Source: Chelativorans intermedius
GTDB lineage: Bacteria > Pseudomonadota > Alphaproteobacteria > Rhizobiales > Rhizobiaceae
NCBI RefSeq assembly: GCF_025398255.1
Contig: NZ_JAODNW010000020.1
Location: 62,001-126,000, forward strand
Reading direction: 5' to 3'
Length of the DNA: 64,000 bases
Below the pieces are notes generated by a model that ran no database searches, was not told the origin of the DNA, and was given only the letters and a program-made list of their open reading frames with translations. This document shows positions 27,315 to 35,568 of this stretch, piece by piece. Position 1 is the first letter of the stretch; the number at the start of each line of letters is the position of its first letter. The position numbers and the translations under genes are program-made.

Positions 27315-28271
27315 TCAGGCGGTCACCATCTTTCTGGCGCGCTTCCTGCCGCACATCTCCAGCACGTCGACGCAAGGGTCGAGATCGCTGGTCGCCAGAT
27401 GCGCATAGCGCATGGTCATCTGCAGGGTCTGGTGGCCGAGCCACATCTGCACGCGCCGCATGTCGATGCCGCCCTGCACCAGGCGGGAGGCGCAGGTGTG
27501 GCGCAGCACATGCGGCACCACCTGGGGGTCCGTGCCCAGCCCCACCTCGGCCTTGGCCTCGTTCCAGATGGCGCGGAACTGTGCCTGGCGCAGCATGGAG
27601 AAGGGGCCCTTGTGGCCATTTTTCGGGATATTGACCGCGCGCCTGGCGCGGGCCGTCATGGGCACGGTGCGACTGCGTGCCGATTTGGTGATCCAGAAGC
27701 TTGCGCGCCCGTCCTGAACGTCGTTCCACGTCAGCCCCAGCGCCTCGCCCAGCCGACAACCAGTATCCACCAGGAACACGCACAGCCGGTGGGCATCCTC
27801 GCTGCGCCTGGCGACGGCGGCGAACAGCCGCTTCTCCTCCTCCGCGTCGAGAAAGCGGATCCGCCCCGCCTTCTCCTTCTGCCGGCGAAATTCCGGCAGG
27901 CTGTGGATGCACCCCATCTTATATGCCTTCCGCAGCAACTTGCTCAGCGCTGCCATCTTTCTGTTGATGGTGGCGTTGCTGTTCCCGCGGGAGCGCAGTT
28001 TTCCGATCAGTTCGTCCAGCGTGTCCTGATCGAAGGCGCTGAAGCGCCGGCCAAGAAGCAGTTCATCCAGCTCACCGATGAAGGAAGTAACATTGTATTT
28101 GTGCCTCCCGGGCTCCCAGAGCACATCGCCGAACTTGTCGAAAAGCTCTCTCAGGCTGAACGCCTCGACCACGCGCAACGGCGCATTGCCAAAGGTCAGC
28201 GAGTATTCGGCGAAGGGCGTCTTGCCCCATCCATCGGTTTCGCCACGAACGGCGTGCAGCATGTCAGACAT
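27315..28271 (-). CDS. Tyrosine recombinase/phage-type integrase
   Basis: 318 residues. An N-terminal SAM-like core-binding domain (NSNATINRKMAALSKLLRKAY) is followed by the catalytic domain. The active residues are visible: Arg in DTGCRLGEALGLTW, His-x-x-Arg in VPHVLRHTCASRLV, His in MWLGHQTLQMT and the Tyr nucleophile in RYAHL. It makes site-specific recombination, as in integration of phages or genomic islands. No tRNA or att duplication was found next to it. It marks the left border of the accessory part of the window. Confidence 0.9.
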   Translation of the reverse strand: MSDMLHAVRGETDGWGKTPFAEYSLTFGNAPLRVVEAFSLRELFDKFGDVLWEPGRHKYNVTSFIGELDELLLGRRFSAFDQDTLDELIGKLRSRGNSNATINRKMAALSKLLRKAYKMGCIHSLPEFRRQKEKAGRIRFLDAEEEKRLFAAVARRSEDAHRLCVFLVDTGCRLGEALGLTWNDVQDGRASFWITKSARSRTVPMTARARRAVNIPKNGHKGPFSMLRQAQFRAIWNEAKAEVGLGTDPQVVPHVLRHTCASRLVQGGIDMRRVQMWLGHQTLQMTMRYAHLATSDLDPCVDVLEMCGRKRARKMVTA

Positions 28272-28598
28272 CGAGATAGAGACGTTCTGCTTGAAAAACG
28301 ACGTATTATCAGCAGTCTGTCACGAGACTCAGGTCATGCCCGCATCACGCGACAACATCTCCATCCTCAAGCAGCCGTGCAAAATCCGAAGGCCGTTCCG
28401 GCCAACGGTGGAAGCAGCTATCTCCCAAAGGGAGCGCGCTTCATCGTTTGGTGTCTTATGGCTGCGTCTCTCTGCATTTAAACCCTGCCCCAGCGGGAAA
28501 AATACAGACCACCCCTTTTTCTCGCACCATAACACCATTCAATCCCCCCCTTTATGCCCCTAACGGCAAAGCTACTCGGGATCGAATGGAGATGCAAC
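28272..28598. other. Intergenic gap upstream of the integrase
   Basis: About 327 bp between the integrase start and the porin terminator. It is less GC-rich than its surroundings (runs such as CCCCTTTTTCTCG and CAATCCCCCCCTTTATG). No excisionase gene or family-like frame is seen. It may hold the integrase promoter and an attachment site. Confidence 0.4.
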
Positions 28599-28622
28599 GC
28601 CCGGTGGCCGAAGCCACCGGGC
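28599..28622 (-). terminator. Hairpin after the porin gene
   Basis: A perfect 10-bp stem GCCCGGTGGC/GCCACCGGGC, with a C(UUCG)G tetraloop when read on the minus strand, starts 16 bases after the porin stop. There is no U-run, so it may stabilise the mRNA 3' end or act with Rho. Confidence 0.6.
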
Positions 28623-28637
28623 AAAGCATGGACCGCC

Positions 28638-29681
28638 TTAGAAGTTGCGGTCGAAGCGGAGGAAGCCGCTGAACTGGCCGTCAGCGAAGCTGTCGCCGTC
28701 ATTGTAGTTGACAGCAAGCTTCGTGTTGAAGTTCTCGACCAGCTTGTAGTCGATCACACCACCCAGCGCCCAGTCATCGGCACCCGGAAGCGTGGCGTGA
28801 CGGTCAGCGAAGTACTGACCGCCGAAGCCGACGGTGAGCTTCGGTGTGGCGACATACTTCAGATAGCCACCGACGGACCACTCATAACCACCGCGCGTAA
28901 CCGAGTAGGCGCTGCTTCCCGACTCGTAGGTCACGAGACCTTCGATGGTGAGCTGCTCGGTGGCATTGATCTTGGCGATCGCCTTGGCGGCCCACTCCTC
29001 GGCCGTGGCGTCATAGGCCACCCAGCCGTTCACGCCGCCCCAGCCCTGGGACACGCCGATGTTGCCGACCACATTCGGCGTGTAGTCGACATTCCAGTCT
29101 TCCTCTTCGAGCGCCACGGTGACGAAGACGCCATTGGCGGCATCGAAGGTGTAGCGGATGAAGTGGGTGGAGGAACCACCACCGGAGTCGAATTCGCCCG
29201 ACAGGCCGGCGTCATACAGCGTGTCGCTGTAACCCATGGACAGGCCGCCCAGCGAGATGATCGCCTGCTGCAGGTACACACCGCGCGTAATCGACGCGCC
29301 GAAGCTGTCGAGAATGCCAGAGTCGTCGGCGTCGGGATCAAAGCCGCCGAAGCCCGAATAGGAGTCAGCACGGAACTCGATGAAGCCGCCGAGCGTGCCG
29401 TACTCGGTCTCCGAGCGGGCATCGATCGTCAGGTCACCGCGAGCCAGCTTCCTCCAGCCGTCGTCGTCCTCATTCCACTGAATCTCGTAGCGGACATAGC
29501 CGCCGATCTTGAGGCAGGTTTCGGTGCCCGGGATGTAGAAGAAGCCGGCGCCATAGACGTCGCAGACGCGGACATATTCCATCGGCTCCGGTTCCGGAAC
29601 GAAGATGGGGTCGGCCGCCTGGGCGCCCGTCGCAGCGACGGTTGCCGCCGCCGAGCCGATGAGAAGGCTCTTGATGTTCAT
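28638..29681 (-). CDS. Outer-membrane porin, Omp2b/Rhizobiales porin family
   Basis: 347 residues from the ATG at 29681, with a GGAGG ribosome site. Signal peptide MNIKSLLIGSAAATVAATG ends near AQA|ADP. The mature start EPMEYVRVCDVYGAGFFYIP and PGTETCLKIGGYVRYEIQW, with two cysteines, is diagnostic of Rhizobiales porins. The C-terminal FLRFDRNF ends in the aromatic residue needed for barrel assembly. It is a 16-strand general diffusion channel. Why a porin sits between an integrase and a metal island is unclear. Confidence 0.93.
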   Translation of the reverse strand: MNIKSLLIGSAAATVAATGAQAADPIFVPEPEPMEYVRVCDVYGAGFFYIPGTETCLKIGGYVRYEIQWNEDDDGWRKLARGDLTIDARSETEYGTLGGFIEFRADSYSGFGGFDPDADDSGILDSFGASITRGVYLQQAIISLGGLSMGYSDTLYDAGLSGEFDSGGGSSTHFIRYTFDAANGVFVTVALEEEDWNVDYTPNVVGNIGVSQGWGGVNGWVAYDATAEEWAAKAIAKINATEQLTIEGLVTYESGSSAYSVTRGGYEWSVGGYLKYVATPKLTVGFGGQYFADRHATLPGADDWALGGVIDYKLVENFNTKLAVNYNDGDSFADGQFSGFLRFDRNF

Positions 29682-29730
29682 TTTCTGACCTCCAGTCTGA
29701 ATCTCGACCGAGGGCCTCAATGAATTGATT

Positions 29731-29758
29731 TTTATATATTTTTCTGGAAAGCGCCAAG
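29731..29758 (-). promoter_or_regulatory. Porin promoter
   Basis: On the minus strand CTTGGC (29758-29753), 16 bases, then TATAAA (29736-29731), about 50 bp upstream of the porin start. This fits the alphaproteobacterial housekeeping promoter. Confidence 0.5.
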
Positions 29759-29968
29759 ATAGATGGAAAGTTTCAGCGCATGGGAGACCGCTCAGTCACA
29801 GCCTGGATGCGCGGCGTTTCTGCATATTGGGGGGCAGGCATGCGGAAAATGGCGGAGGGGATGGGCCTGACATCCAACCTTCTCCACTTAAGGCACTGAT
29901 TTCAATATGTTTTATTTGGACGGTGCGACCCTTGTGCAGACGCCGCCAAGCACATCCACTTAGCCGGG

Positions 29969-30670
29969 CTATCCCGCAGTTACACCGAACAGCATACCCA
30001 CTCCCGCGGTCGCGGCCATGGCCAGCGCGCCCCAGAAGGTCACGCGAACGGCTCCCGTCACAATGCCTGCACCGCCGGCGGATGCGCCGAGGCCGCCCAA
30101 CACCGACAGCGCGACCAGCGTCGTCACCGCGACGGTGAGCGTGATCTGAGCCGGAGGCGACAGCGCCGCAATGATGAGCGGGATGACCGCTCCGACGGCG
30201 AATGTCGCCGCTGACACCAGTGCCGCCTGGATCGGGTGGGCGGTGACGGTTTCCGAGATGCCAAGCTCGTCACGCGCATGGGCGCCAAGAGCATCTTTCG
30301 CTGTCAGCTGGACCGCAACCTGTCGGGCGAGCCCTTGGTCCAGCCCGCGTGCGACGTAGATCCCGGTCAACTCGTCGAGCTCAGCCTCAGGTGTGTCTTT
30401 GAGCTCGCGCGTCTCGCGTGCGATGTCGGCCTTCTCGGCGTCGGTTTGCGAACTGACGGAGACGTACTCCCCAGCCGCCATCGACATCGCGCCGGCAACA
30501 AGTCCCGCCAGGCCAGCCACCAGTATCTCCGGACGCTGGGATCCTGCGGCGGCGACGCCTACCACCAGACTGGCGGTGGAGACGAGGCCGTCGTTCGCCC
30601 CAAGGACGGCGGCGCGCAGCCAGCCGATCCTGTGGACCATATGGATTTCGGAGTGCGACAGCCTGCTCAT
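29969..30670 (-). CDS. VIT/CCC1-family Fe/Mn transporter
   Basis: 233 residues from the ATG at 30670. N-terminal IGWLRAAVLGANDGLVSTASLVVGVAAAG is the VIT1-type first membrane helix with its Asp. SMAAGEYVSVSSQTDAEKADI is the next hallmark, carrying metal-binding residues. About five membrane segments are present. The family moves Fe2+ or Mn2+ out of the cytosol. It starts the metal island and diverges from the small secreted protein at 30950. Confidence 0.88.
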   Translation of the reverse strand: MSRLSHSEIHMVHRIGWLRAAVLGANDGLVSTASLVVGVAAAGSQRPEILVAGLAGLVAGAMSMAAGEYVSVSSQTDAEKADIARETRELKDTPEAELDELTGIYVARGLDQGLARQVAVQLTAKDALGAHARDELGISETVTAHPIQAALVSAATFAVGAVIPLIIAALSPPAQITLTVAVTTLVALSVLGGLGASAGGAGIVTGAVRVTFWGALAMAATAGVGMLFGVTAG

Positions 30671-30901
30671 CAAGGAACCCCCACCATCCGTCATTCTTGC
30701 CACAGGTCTTGGCGATGTGAAGTCATTTGCTGCCATGTAAAATGATCGGAGGTCGTCCATAAGGACAGCCACCTCATTTATTTCATCGTCCAAGCGACTT
30801 GCTTGGAGATGCGTTGCCACGATCCTGCGCCGTTCGCTGCCGTGATCAGCTGGGCAATACTCTTTTCGCCAAACCACTCGTAGTGACGCTGGGGTGATCT
30901 T

Positions 30902-30932
30902 CTTGACCGACAATGGACATTTCGGTGTCAAG
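30902..30932. promoter_or_regulatory. Inverted repeat upstream of the copper-oxidase genes
   Basis: CTTGAC (30902-30907) and GTCAAG (30927-30932) are perfect inverted arms with 19 bp between, ending 17 bp before the gene at 30950. CTTGAC alone may also be a -35 box. The remaining bases between 30671 and 30949 show no gene. Confidence 0.35.
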
Positions 30933-30949
30933 TACCTATCTTCCAGCTT

Positions 30950-31300
30950 ATGATCTCGCGTGTCATCACCATGATTGCTGTCCTTGCGTTCGCCGTCATG
31001 TCGGCGGCGACGACCGCGCACGCTGTCCGCATGGGCGTCGCCATCGATCAGCCCATGGCCGAGATGGCGATGACCGGTACTGAGCATGGTGCGCACTGCG
31101 AAGGGAACAAACACTGCGGATCGGCTGATGCTCGAATGTGCGCCTTCGTCTGCGCGGGCCTTTCGGTCATGGTGCCGGTGGAACTCGGTGATATCGGCCC
31201 TGCGCACCTCGTGGACAAACATGCCACCGTGGTCGGGACCAACGGCCAAGGTATGGCGCCGGGACTGAACGAACGCCCTCCCAAGCTCCGTCTTCTCTGA
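30950..31300 (+). CDS. Small secreted Cys/His/Met-rich protein
   Basis: 116 residues with a signal peptide (MISRVITMIAVLAFAVMSAA, cleavage near AHA). The mature part has Met and His clusters (QPMAEMAMTGTEHGAHC) and cysteine pairs CEGNKHC and CAFVC, all possible soft-metal ligands. It lies 73 bp before the multicopper oxidase on the same strand. A periplasmic copper-binding role is inferred from composition and place; no family is recognised. Confidence 0.65.
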   Translation: MISRVITMIAVLAFAVMSAATTAHAVRMGVAIDQPMAEMAMTGTEHGAHCEGNKHCGSADARMCAFVCAGLSVMVPVELGDIGPAHLVDKHATVVGTNGQGMAPGLNERPPKLRLL

Positions 31301-31373
31301 TTGCGCCCGGGTGGACGCCCGCGGCGTCCCCATCGGCATTCAGAACGGGACAGGATGTCCCGAGGAGACGACC

Positions 31374-32858
31374 ATGCATACCCTTTCACGACGCGGCTTT
31401 CTGGCCGCAGGTGCGGCGGCGCTTGCCTCCGTTCACCTTCCGCGCGCTGCCCTTGCGCAGGGGGCGGTGCCTCTCGCACTTTCCGCCGCAACCCGGACAT
31501 TCGATATCGATGGCCGCGCGGCCACCGTTTTCGGCCTTGCCGGTCCCGGCGGTCAGGGCCTTGTCCTCGACCCCGGCCAGAGGTTCCGGGTCGACCTGAC
31601 CAACACGCTCGACGTTGATACGATCATCCACTGGCACGGCCAGATACCGCCCAACGTGCAGGACGGCGTGCCGGACATGCCTATGCCACTGCTCGCACCG
31701 GGAGAGACCAGGTCCTACGATTTCGAACCCCGGCCTGGCACGCACTGGATGCACAGCCATGTGCCGATCCAGGAGATGCAGCTTCTTGCCGCGCCGCTGA
31801 TCGTGCGGACACAGGACGATCTCACCGCCGATCGGCAGGAGGTCGTGCTGCTCCTGCATGACTTCTCGTTCAAGTCGCCGGAGGACGTTCTCGCCGAGAT
31901 CACGGGCGGACAGGCCGCCACCGGACATGGAGGTGGCCACGGTGCCGGACACGGCATGGGTGCGATGCCAGGGATGGGTCAGAGCGAAATGGGCGACATG
32001 CCGATGAACGGCATGATGGGCATGGCCGGCATGGGCATGGACCTGAACGACTACGACTTTGACGCCTATCTTGCCAACGACCGAACACTCTCGGACCCTG
32101 AGGTGGTTCAGGTCGAGCGCGGCGGGCGCATCCGGCTGCGGGTCATCAACGCCGCCGCGGCGACGGTGTTCTGGATTGATACCGGCGCGGCCTCGGCGAG
32201 ACTCATTGCGGTGGACGGCCACGCGGTGCAACCCGTGCCCGGCACGCGTTTCGGGCTGGCGATGGGCCAGCGTCTCGATCTTGAGGTCGATCTTCCCAGC
32301 GAGGGCGGGGCCTGGCCGATCCTCGCGCTGCGGGAAGGCGCGCGGGAGCGTACCGGGCTGATCCTGGCCACGCGCGGCGCCGAGGTTCGACGCCTTGATA
32401 CTGTGGCGGAATCCGAAGCGCCTGCATTCGACACCGATCTGGCGCAGGAACAGAGTCTGGTCGCACGGGATGCGCTGGCCGACCGGCCGGTGAACCGCAG
32501 CCAGATGCTGATGCTTGCGGGCTCGATGCAGCCCTATGTGTGGACCATCAATGGTGCGACCTGGGGCAGCCATCAGCCGGTCGTGGCGCGCTCTGGCGAA
32601 CGCGTGAAGCTCACGTTCCACAACATGTCGATGATGGGCCATCCTATGCATCTGCACGGGCATGCGTTCCAGGTCGTCGGTCTGAACGGCCTCCGCGTCG
32701 CCGGTGCGCTGCGAGACACGGTCTATGTCCCGCCGATGTCGATGGTCACGGTCGCCCTTGATGCGGGCGAGGCCGCGCGCTGGATGCTCCACTGCCATCA
32801 CATGCCGCACCTTGCTTCGGGAATGATGACCGAGTTCGCGGTTACGGCGTCAGTCTGA
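31374..32858 (+). CDS. Multicopper oxidase with Met/His-rich insert
   Basis: 494 residues from the ATG at 31374. A Tat signal (SRRGFLAAGAAALASVHLPRA) directs the folded protein to the periplasm. The four copper motifs are IIHWHGQIPP, HWMHSHVP, HPMHLHGHAF and MLHCHHMPHLASGMM. A Met/Gly/His-rich segment near residues 183-222 (GHGAGHGMGAMPGMG onward) resembles the CueO/CopA cuprous-binding insert. It probably oxidises Cu(I) to less toxic Cu(II). A stem-loop follows its stop. Confidence 0.93.
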   Translation: MHTLSRRGFLAAGAAALASVHLPRAALAQGAVPLALSAATRTFDIDGRAATVFGLAGPGGQGLVLDPGQRFRVDLTNTLDVDTIIHWHGQIPPNVQDGVPDMPMPLLAPGETRSYDFEPRPGTHWMHSHVPIQEMQLLAAPLIVRTQDDLTADRQEVVLLLHDFSFKSPEDVLAEITGGQAATGHGGGHGAGHGMGAMPGMGQSEMGDMPMNGMMGMAGMGMDLNDYDFDAYLANDRTLSDPEVVQVERGGRIRLRVINAAAATVFWIDTGAASARLIAVDGHAVQPVPGTRFGLAMGQRLDLEVDLPSEGGAWPILALREGARERTGLILATRGAEVRRLDTVAESEAPAFDTDLAQEQSLVARDALADRPVNRSQMLMLAGSMQPYVWTINGATWGSHQPVVARSGERVKLTFHNMSMMGHPMHLHGHAFQVVGLNGLRVAGALRDTVYVPPMSMVTVALDAGEAARWMLHCHHMPHLASGMMTEFAVTASV

Positions 32859-32865
32859 CCCGGCA

Positions 32866-32889
32866 CGGGGTGCTCTCCTGGGCACCCCG
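32866..32889 (+). terminator. Hairpin after the multicopper oxidase
   Basis: Stem CGGGGTGC (32866-32873) with GCACCCCG (32882-32889) and an 8-base loop, eight bases after the oxidase stop. No T-run follows, so termination may be partial. Confidence 0.45.
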
Positions 32890-32986
32890 ACATACCGGCA
32901 CCTGCGATGTGCCGTCCTGTCCTGCCTCATGTCATCGCCAAGGCCGGGCGAAAGGCGCATCATGCAGCAGAATTGAAGGAGGCCTG

Positions 32987-33115
32987 ATGATGAACTGGAA
33001 CGATATGGGCGACGGCATGGGGTTTGGAATGGGATTTGGATGGATCGCCTGGATCCTGATCCTTGTCCTCGTGGTTTTGGCGATAGCAGCGCTGGTGAAA
33101 TATCTTCGGAAATAG
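32987..33115 (+). CDS. Small Met/Gly-rich single-pass membrane protein
   Basis: 42 residues; the ATG follows AAGGAGG. A Met/Gly/Asp head (MMNWNDMGDGMGFGMGFG) precedes one membrane helix (WIAWILILVLVVLAIAALV) and a basic end KYLRK. This resembles short membrane proteins next to copper-resistance genes in alphaproteobacteria; function unknown. It is closely followed by the DUF302 gene. Confidence 0.7.
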   Translation: MMNWNDMGDGMGFGMGFGWIAWILILVLVVLAIAALVKYLRK

Positions 33116-33131
33116 GGAAAAGGACTTGGAG

Positions 33132-33518
33132 ATGACTTACACGATCAATCGCAGTTTCTCCGGCACGAGTATCGACGACATTGACGCGCGCGCTCGTAAA
33201 TCGCTGGCGGACCATGGCTTCGGCGTACTGACCGAAATCGACGTCAAGGCGACAATGAAGAAGAAGCTCAATGTCGAGATGCCGGCCTATCGCATTCTCG
33301 GCGCCTGCAACCCGAAGATGGCGCAGCAGGCGATCGGGATCGAGCCTCGGGTGGGTGCGATGCTGCCCTGCAACGTCATCCTTCGCGAAGTTGAGGGTGG
33401 CGTGGAGGTCAGCGCCATCGACCCGGTGGCGTCGATGCAGGCGATCGAGAACGCCGAGCTGACGGCCGTGGCGGGCGAGGTGCGCGACCTCCTGGCGAAA
33501 GCCGTCGAGGCGATCTGA
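33132..33518 (+). CDS. DUF302-family protein
   Basis: 128 residues from the ATG at 33132; a TTG at 33126 is possible. The sequence MTYTINRSFSGTSIDDIDAR, then GFGVLTEIDVKATMKKKL, YRILGACNPKMAQQAI and GAMLPCNVILREV matches DUF302, a small cytosolic alpha-beta domain. The cysteines in GACNP and LPCNV are conserved in the family. It is often found beside heavy-metal genes, but its activity is not known. It is one base apart from the next gene. Confidence 0.88.
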   Translation: MTYTINRSFSGTSIDDIDARARKSLADHGFGVLTEIDVKATMKKKLNVEMPAYRILGACNPKMAQQAIGIEPRVGAMLPCNVILREVEGGVEVSAIDPVASMQAIENAELTAVAGEVRDLLAKAVEAI

Positions 33519-33519
33519 G

Positions 33520-34194
33520 ATGAGCCTGCGCGCCGCCATCCTCACGGGCCTTGCGATCCTCGGGATCGGACTGCTCGCTGTGTGGCAGTTCGCGCCTTCG
33601 GTATTCGCCGAGGCGCGCAGCCTTCTGGACGTCGAGCGTCTGGAAATGCTGGTGGCGCGCGCCGGTCTCTGGGGGCCGGTCCTGATCGTCACGCTTATGA
33701 CCCTTGCGGTCGTGGCCAGCCCCATCCCGAGCGCGCCGATCGCACTGGCGGCCGGAGCGGCCTACGGACATCTCTGGGGGACCGTGCAGGTCGTCATCGG
33801 CGCCGAGCTCGGGGCGCTGATCGCCTTCGGTCTCGCACGGGTTCTGGGGCATGATGTCTTGCGGCGGGTGTTCGGTGATCGCGTCGATGCCGGGCTTCTC
33901 GGCTCGCAGACCGCGTTGACGGCGACGGTTTTTGCCAGCCGCCTGATGCCCTTCGTGTCCTTCGACATGATCAGCTACGCGGCCGGACTGAGCCGATTGC
34001 ACGCCTGGCGTTTCGCCTTCGCAACATTGGCGGGGATCATCCCGGCAAGCTTCCTGCTGGCACATTTCGGCGGTGAGGCGGTTAGCGGAGACCTCGGGCG
34101 CGCGACATGGGCGGTGCTCGGACTCGGGCTTGTGACGGGGCTGCCGCTGCTCTGGGTGGCGCTGCGGCAAAAGCCTGAAAAGGAAAATCCATGA
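33520..34194 (+). CDS. TVP38/TMEM64-family (VTT domain) membrane protein
   Basis: 224 residues with about six membrane segments. The VTT-domain core is visible as PSAPIALAAGAAYGHLWGT and ASRLMPFVSFDMISYAAGLS. Such DedA-like proteins are linked to lipid scrambling or transport and to tolerance of metals. Its stop overlaps the next start (ATGA at 34191), indicating translational coupling. Confidence 0.88.
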   Translation: MSLRAAILTGLAILGIGLLAVWQFAPSVFAEARSLLDVERLEMLVARAGLWGPVLIVTLMTLAVVASPIPSAPIALAAGAAYGHLWGTVQVVIGAELGALIAFGLARVLGHDVLRRVFGDRVDAGLLGSQTALTATVFASRLMPFVSFDMISYAAGLSRLHAWRFAFATLAGIIPASFLLAHFGGEAVSGDLGRATWAVLGLGLVTGLPLLWVALRQKPEKENP

Positions 34195-35501
34195 CGAAAA
34201 GCGATTACGAGAAGAACAGCATTACCCTGCCGGGCGCAGTGGCCATGGGAACCGGCGTGATGATCGGCGCGGGCATCTTCGCGCTGACCGGACAGATCGC
34301 CGAACTTGCCGGACCGCTCTTCCCGCTCTCGTTCGTCGTCGGCGCCATCGTGACCGCGTTCAGCGCCTACACCTACATCAAGATGTCGAACGCGTATCCG
34401 TCAGCGGGCGGAATCGGGATGATCCTGAAGAAGGCGTACGGCCCGACGACGGTCGCGGCGGGTGCTGCACTCCTGATGGCTCTGTCGATGGTGATCAACG
34501 AAAGCCTCGTCGCGCGCACATTCGGCACCTACACGCTGCGGGCGTTCGGCGGCGATCCGGATAGCGTGCTAGTGCCAATCCTCGGCGTCGGGCTGATCGT
34601 CTTCGCCTGGCTCGTGAACGTATCGGGCAACCGGTCGGTCGGGCTTTTGTCCATCGTCATGGCCGTTCTCAAGGTGGGCGGCATCGCGCTGTTCGGGGCA
34701 GCCGGCCTCTGGGCGAGCGGCATCTCGTTCGAGGCGACAGGTGGAGACATGGGCGCCACCGGGTTTGTGGCCTCGGTTGCGCTGTCGATCCTGGCCTTCA
34801 AGGGCTTCACGACCATCACCAACAGCGGCGCAGAGGTCACCGACCCGCACCGCAATGTGGGCCGGGCCATCATCTGGTCGATTGCCATCTGCGTCGTCGT
34901 CTATCTGCTGGTGGCCTTCGCGGTCGGCTCCAGCCTGCCGCTCGACCGTATCGTGGCGGCGAAGGACTACGCGTTGGCCGAAGCGGCCCAGCCCTCCCTC
35001 GGTCAGACCGGCTTCTACCTGACGGTGGCGCTGGCGCTGGTGGCCACGGCGTCAGGTCTGATCGCCAGCGTGTTCGCAGTCTCGCGGATGCTGGCGATGC
35101 TGACCGACATGAAAATGATCCCGCACAGCCATTTCGGGATGCCGGGCACGATCAAGGACCACACACTCGTCTACACGGTCGTGATCGCGGGCTTTCTAAC
35201 GGTCTTCTTCGACCTCAGCCGGATCGCGTCTCTCGGGGCCTTCTTCTATCTGGTGATGGACATCATCATCCACTGGGGCGTGTTCCGGCATCTGCGCGAG
35301 GAGATCGGCGCGCAGGGCTGGGTGCTGCTGACGGCCATCGCGCTAGACGCGGCGGTGCTGGCCGCCTTCGCCGCGATGAAGTGGCAGTCCGACCCCCTCA
35401 TTGTCGTTCTGGGCGCGACCGGCATGGCGCTGGTGTTCCTGTTTGTCGGGATCTTCCTCGCACGCAATCCCGCCCCGGAAGACGCTCACGACCATCCCTA
35501 A
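34191..35501 (+). CDS. APC-family amino acid permease
   Basis: 436 residues with about twelve membrane segments. The first helix has VAMGTGVMIGAGIFALTGQ, the unwound GxGxxxGxGI site for the amino acid; VALSILAFKGFTTITNSGAEV is the sixth-helix region. Substrate unknown. It is translationally coupled to the VTT protein and followed by the copper ATPase, an arrangement that hints at a metal-stress role. Confidence 0.88.
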   Translation: MTKSDYEKNSITLPGAVAMGTGVMIGAGIFALTGQIAELAGPLFPLSFVVGAIVTAFSAYTYIKMSNAYPSAGGIGMILKKAYGPTTVAAGAALLMALSMVINESLVARTFGTYTLRAFGGDPDSVLVPILGVGLIVFAWLVNVSGNRSVGLLSIVMAVLKVGGIALFGAAGLWASGISFEATGGDMGATGFVASVALSILAFKGFTTITNSGAEVTDPHRNVGRAIIWSIAICVVVYLLVAFAVGSSLPLDRIVAAKDYALAEAAQPSLGQTGFYLTVALALVATASGLIASVFAVSRMLAMLTDMKMIPHSHFGMPGTIKDHTLVYTVVIAGFLTVFFDLSRIASLGAFFYLVMDIIIHWGVFRHLREEIGAQGWVLLTAIALDAAVLAAFAAMKWQSDPLIVVLGATGMALVFLFVGIFLARNPAPEDAHDHP

Positions 35502-35508
35502 AAAGAGC

Positions 35509-35539
35509 TTGAGCTTCCAACGGCTGGAGGCCGCAAGCT
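35509..35539 (+). promoter_or_regulatory. CueR/HmrR-like copper-responsive promoter
   Basis: TTGAGC (35509-35514), 19 bp, CAAGCT (35534-35539): the over-long spacer is the mark of MerR-type promoters. The spacer region holds the dyad CTTCCA-ACGGC-TGGAGG, close to the CTTCC/GGAAG boxes known for CueR and HmrR. It lies 29 bp upstream of the copper ATPase start. Confidence 0.6.
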
Positions 35540-35568
35540 GAAACAAGAGATCGAGAGGCTGGCAGACC

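Noticed and set aside
27010-27912. Second open frame overlapping the integrase
   Set aside because: Its sequence is Arg/Gly-rich and lacks motifs, while the overlapping integrase frame has all catalytic residues.
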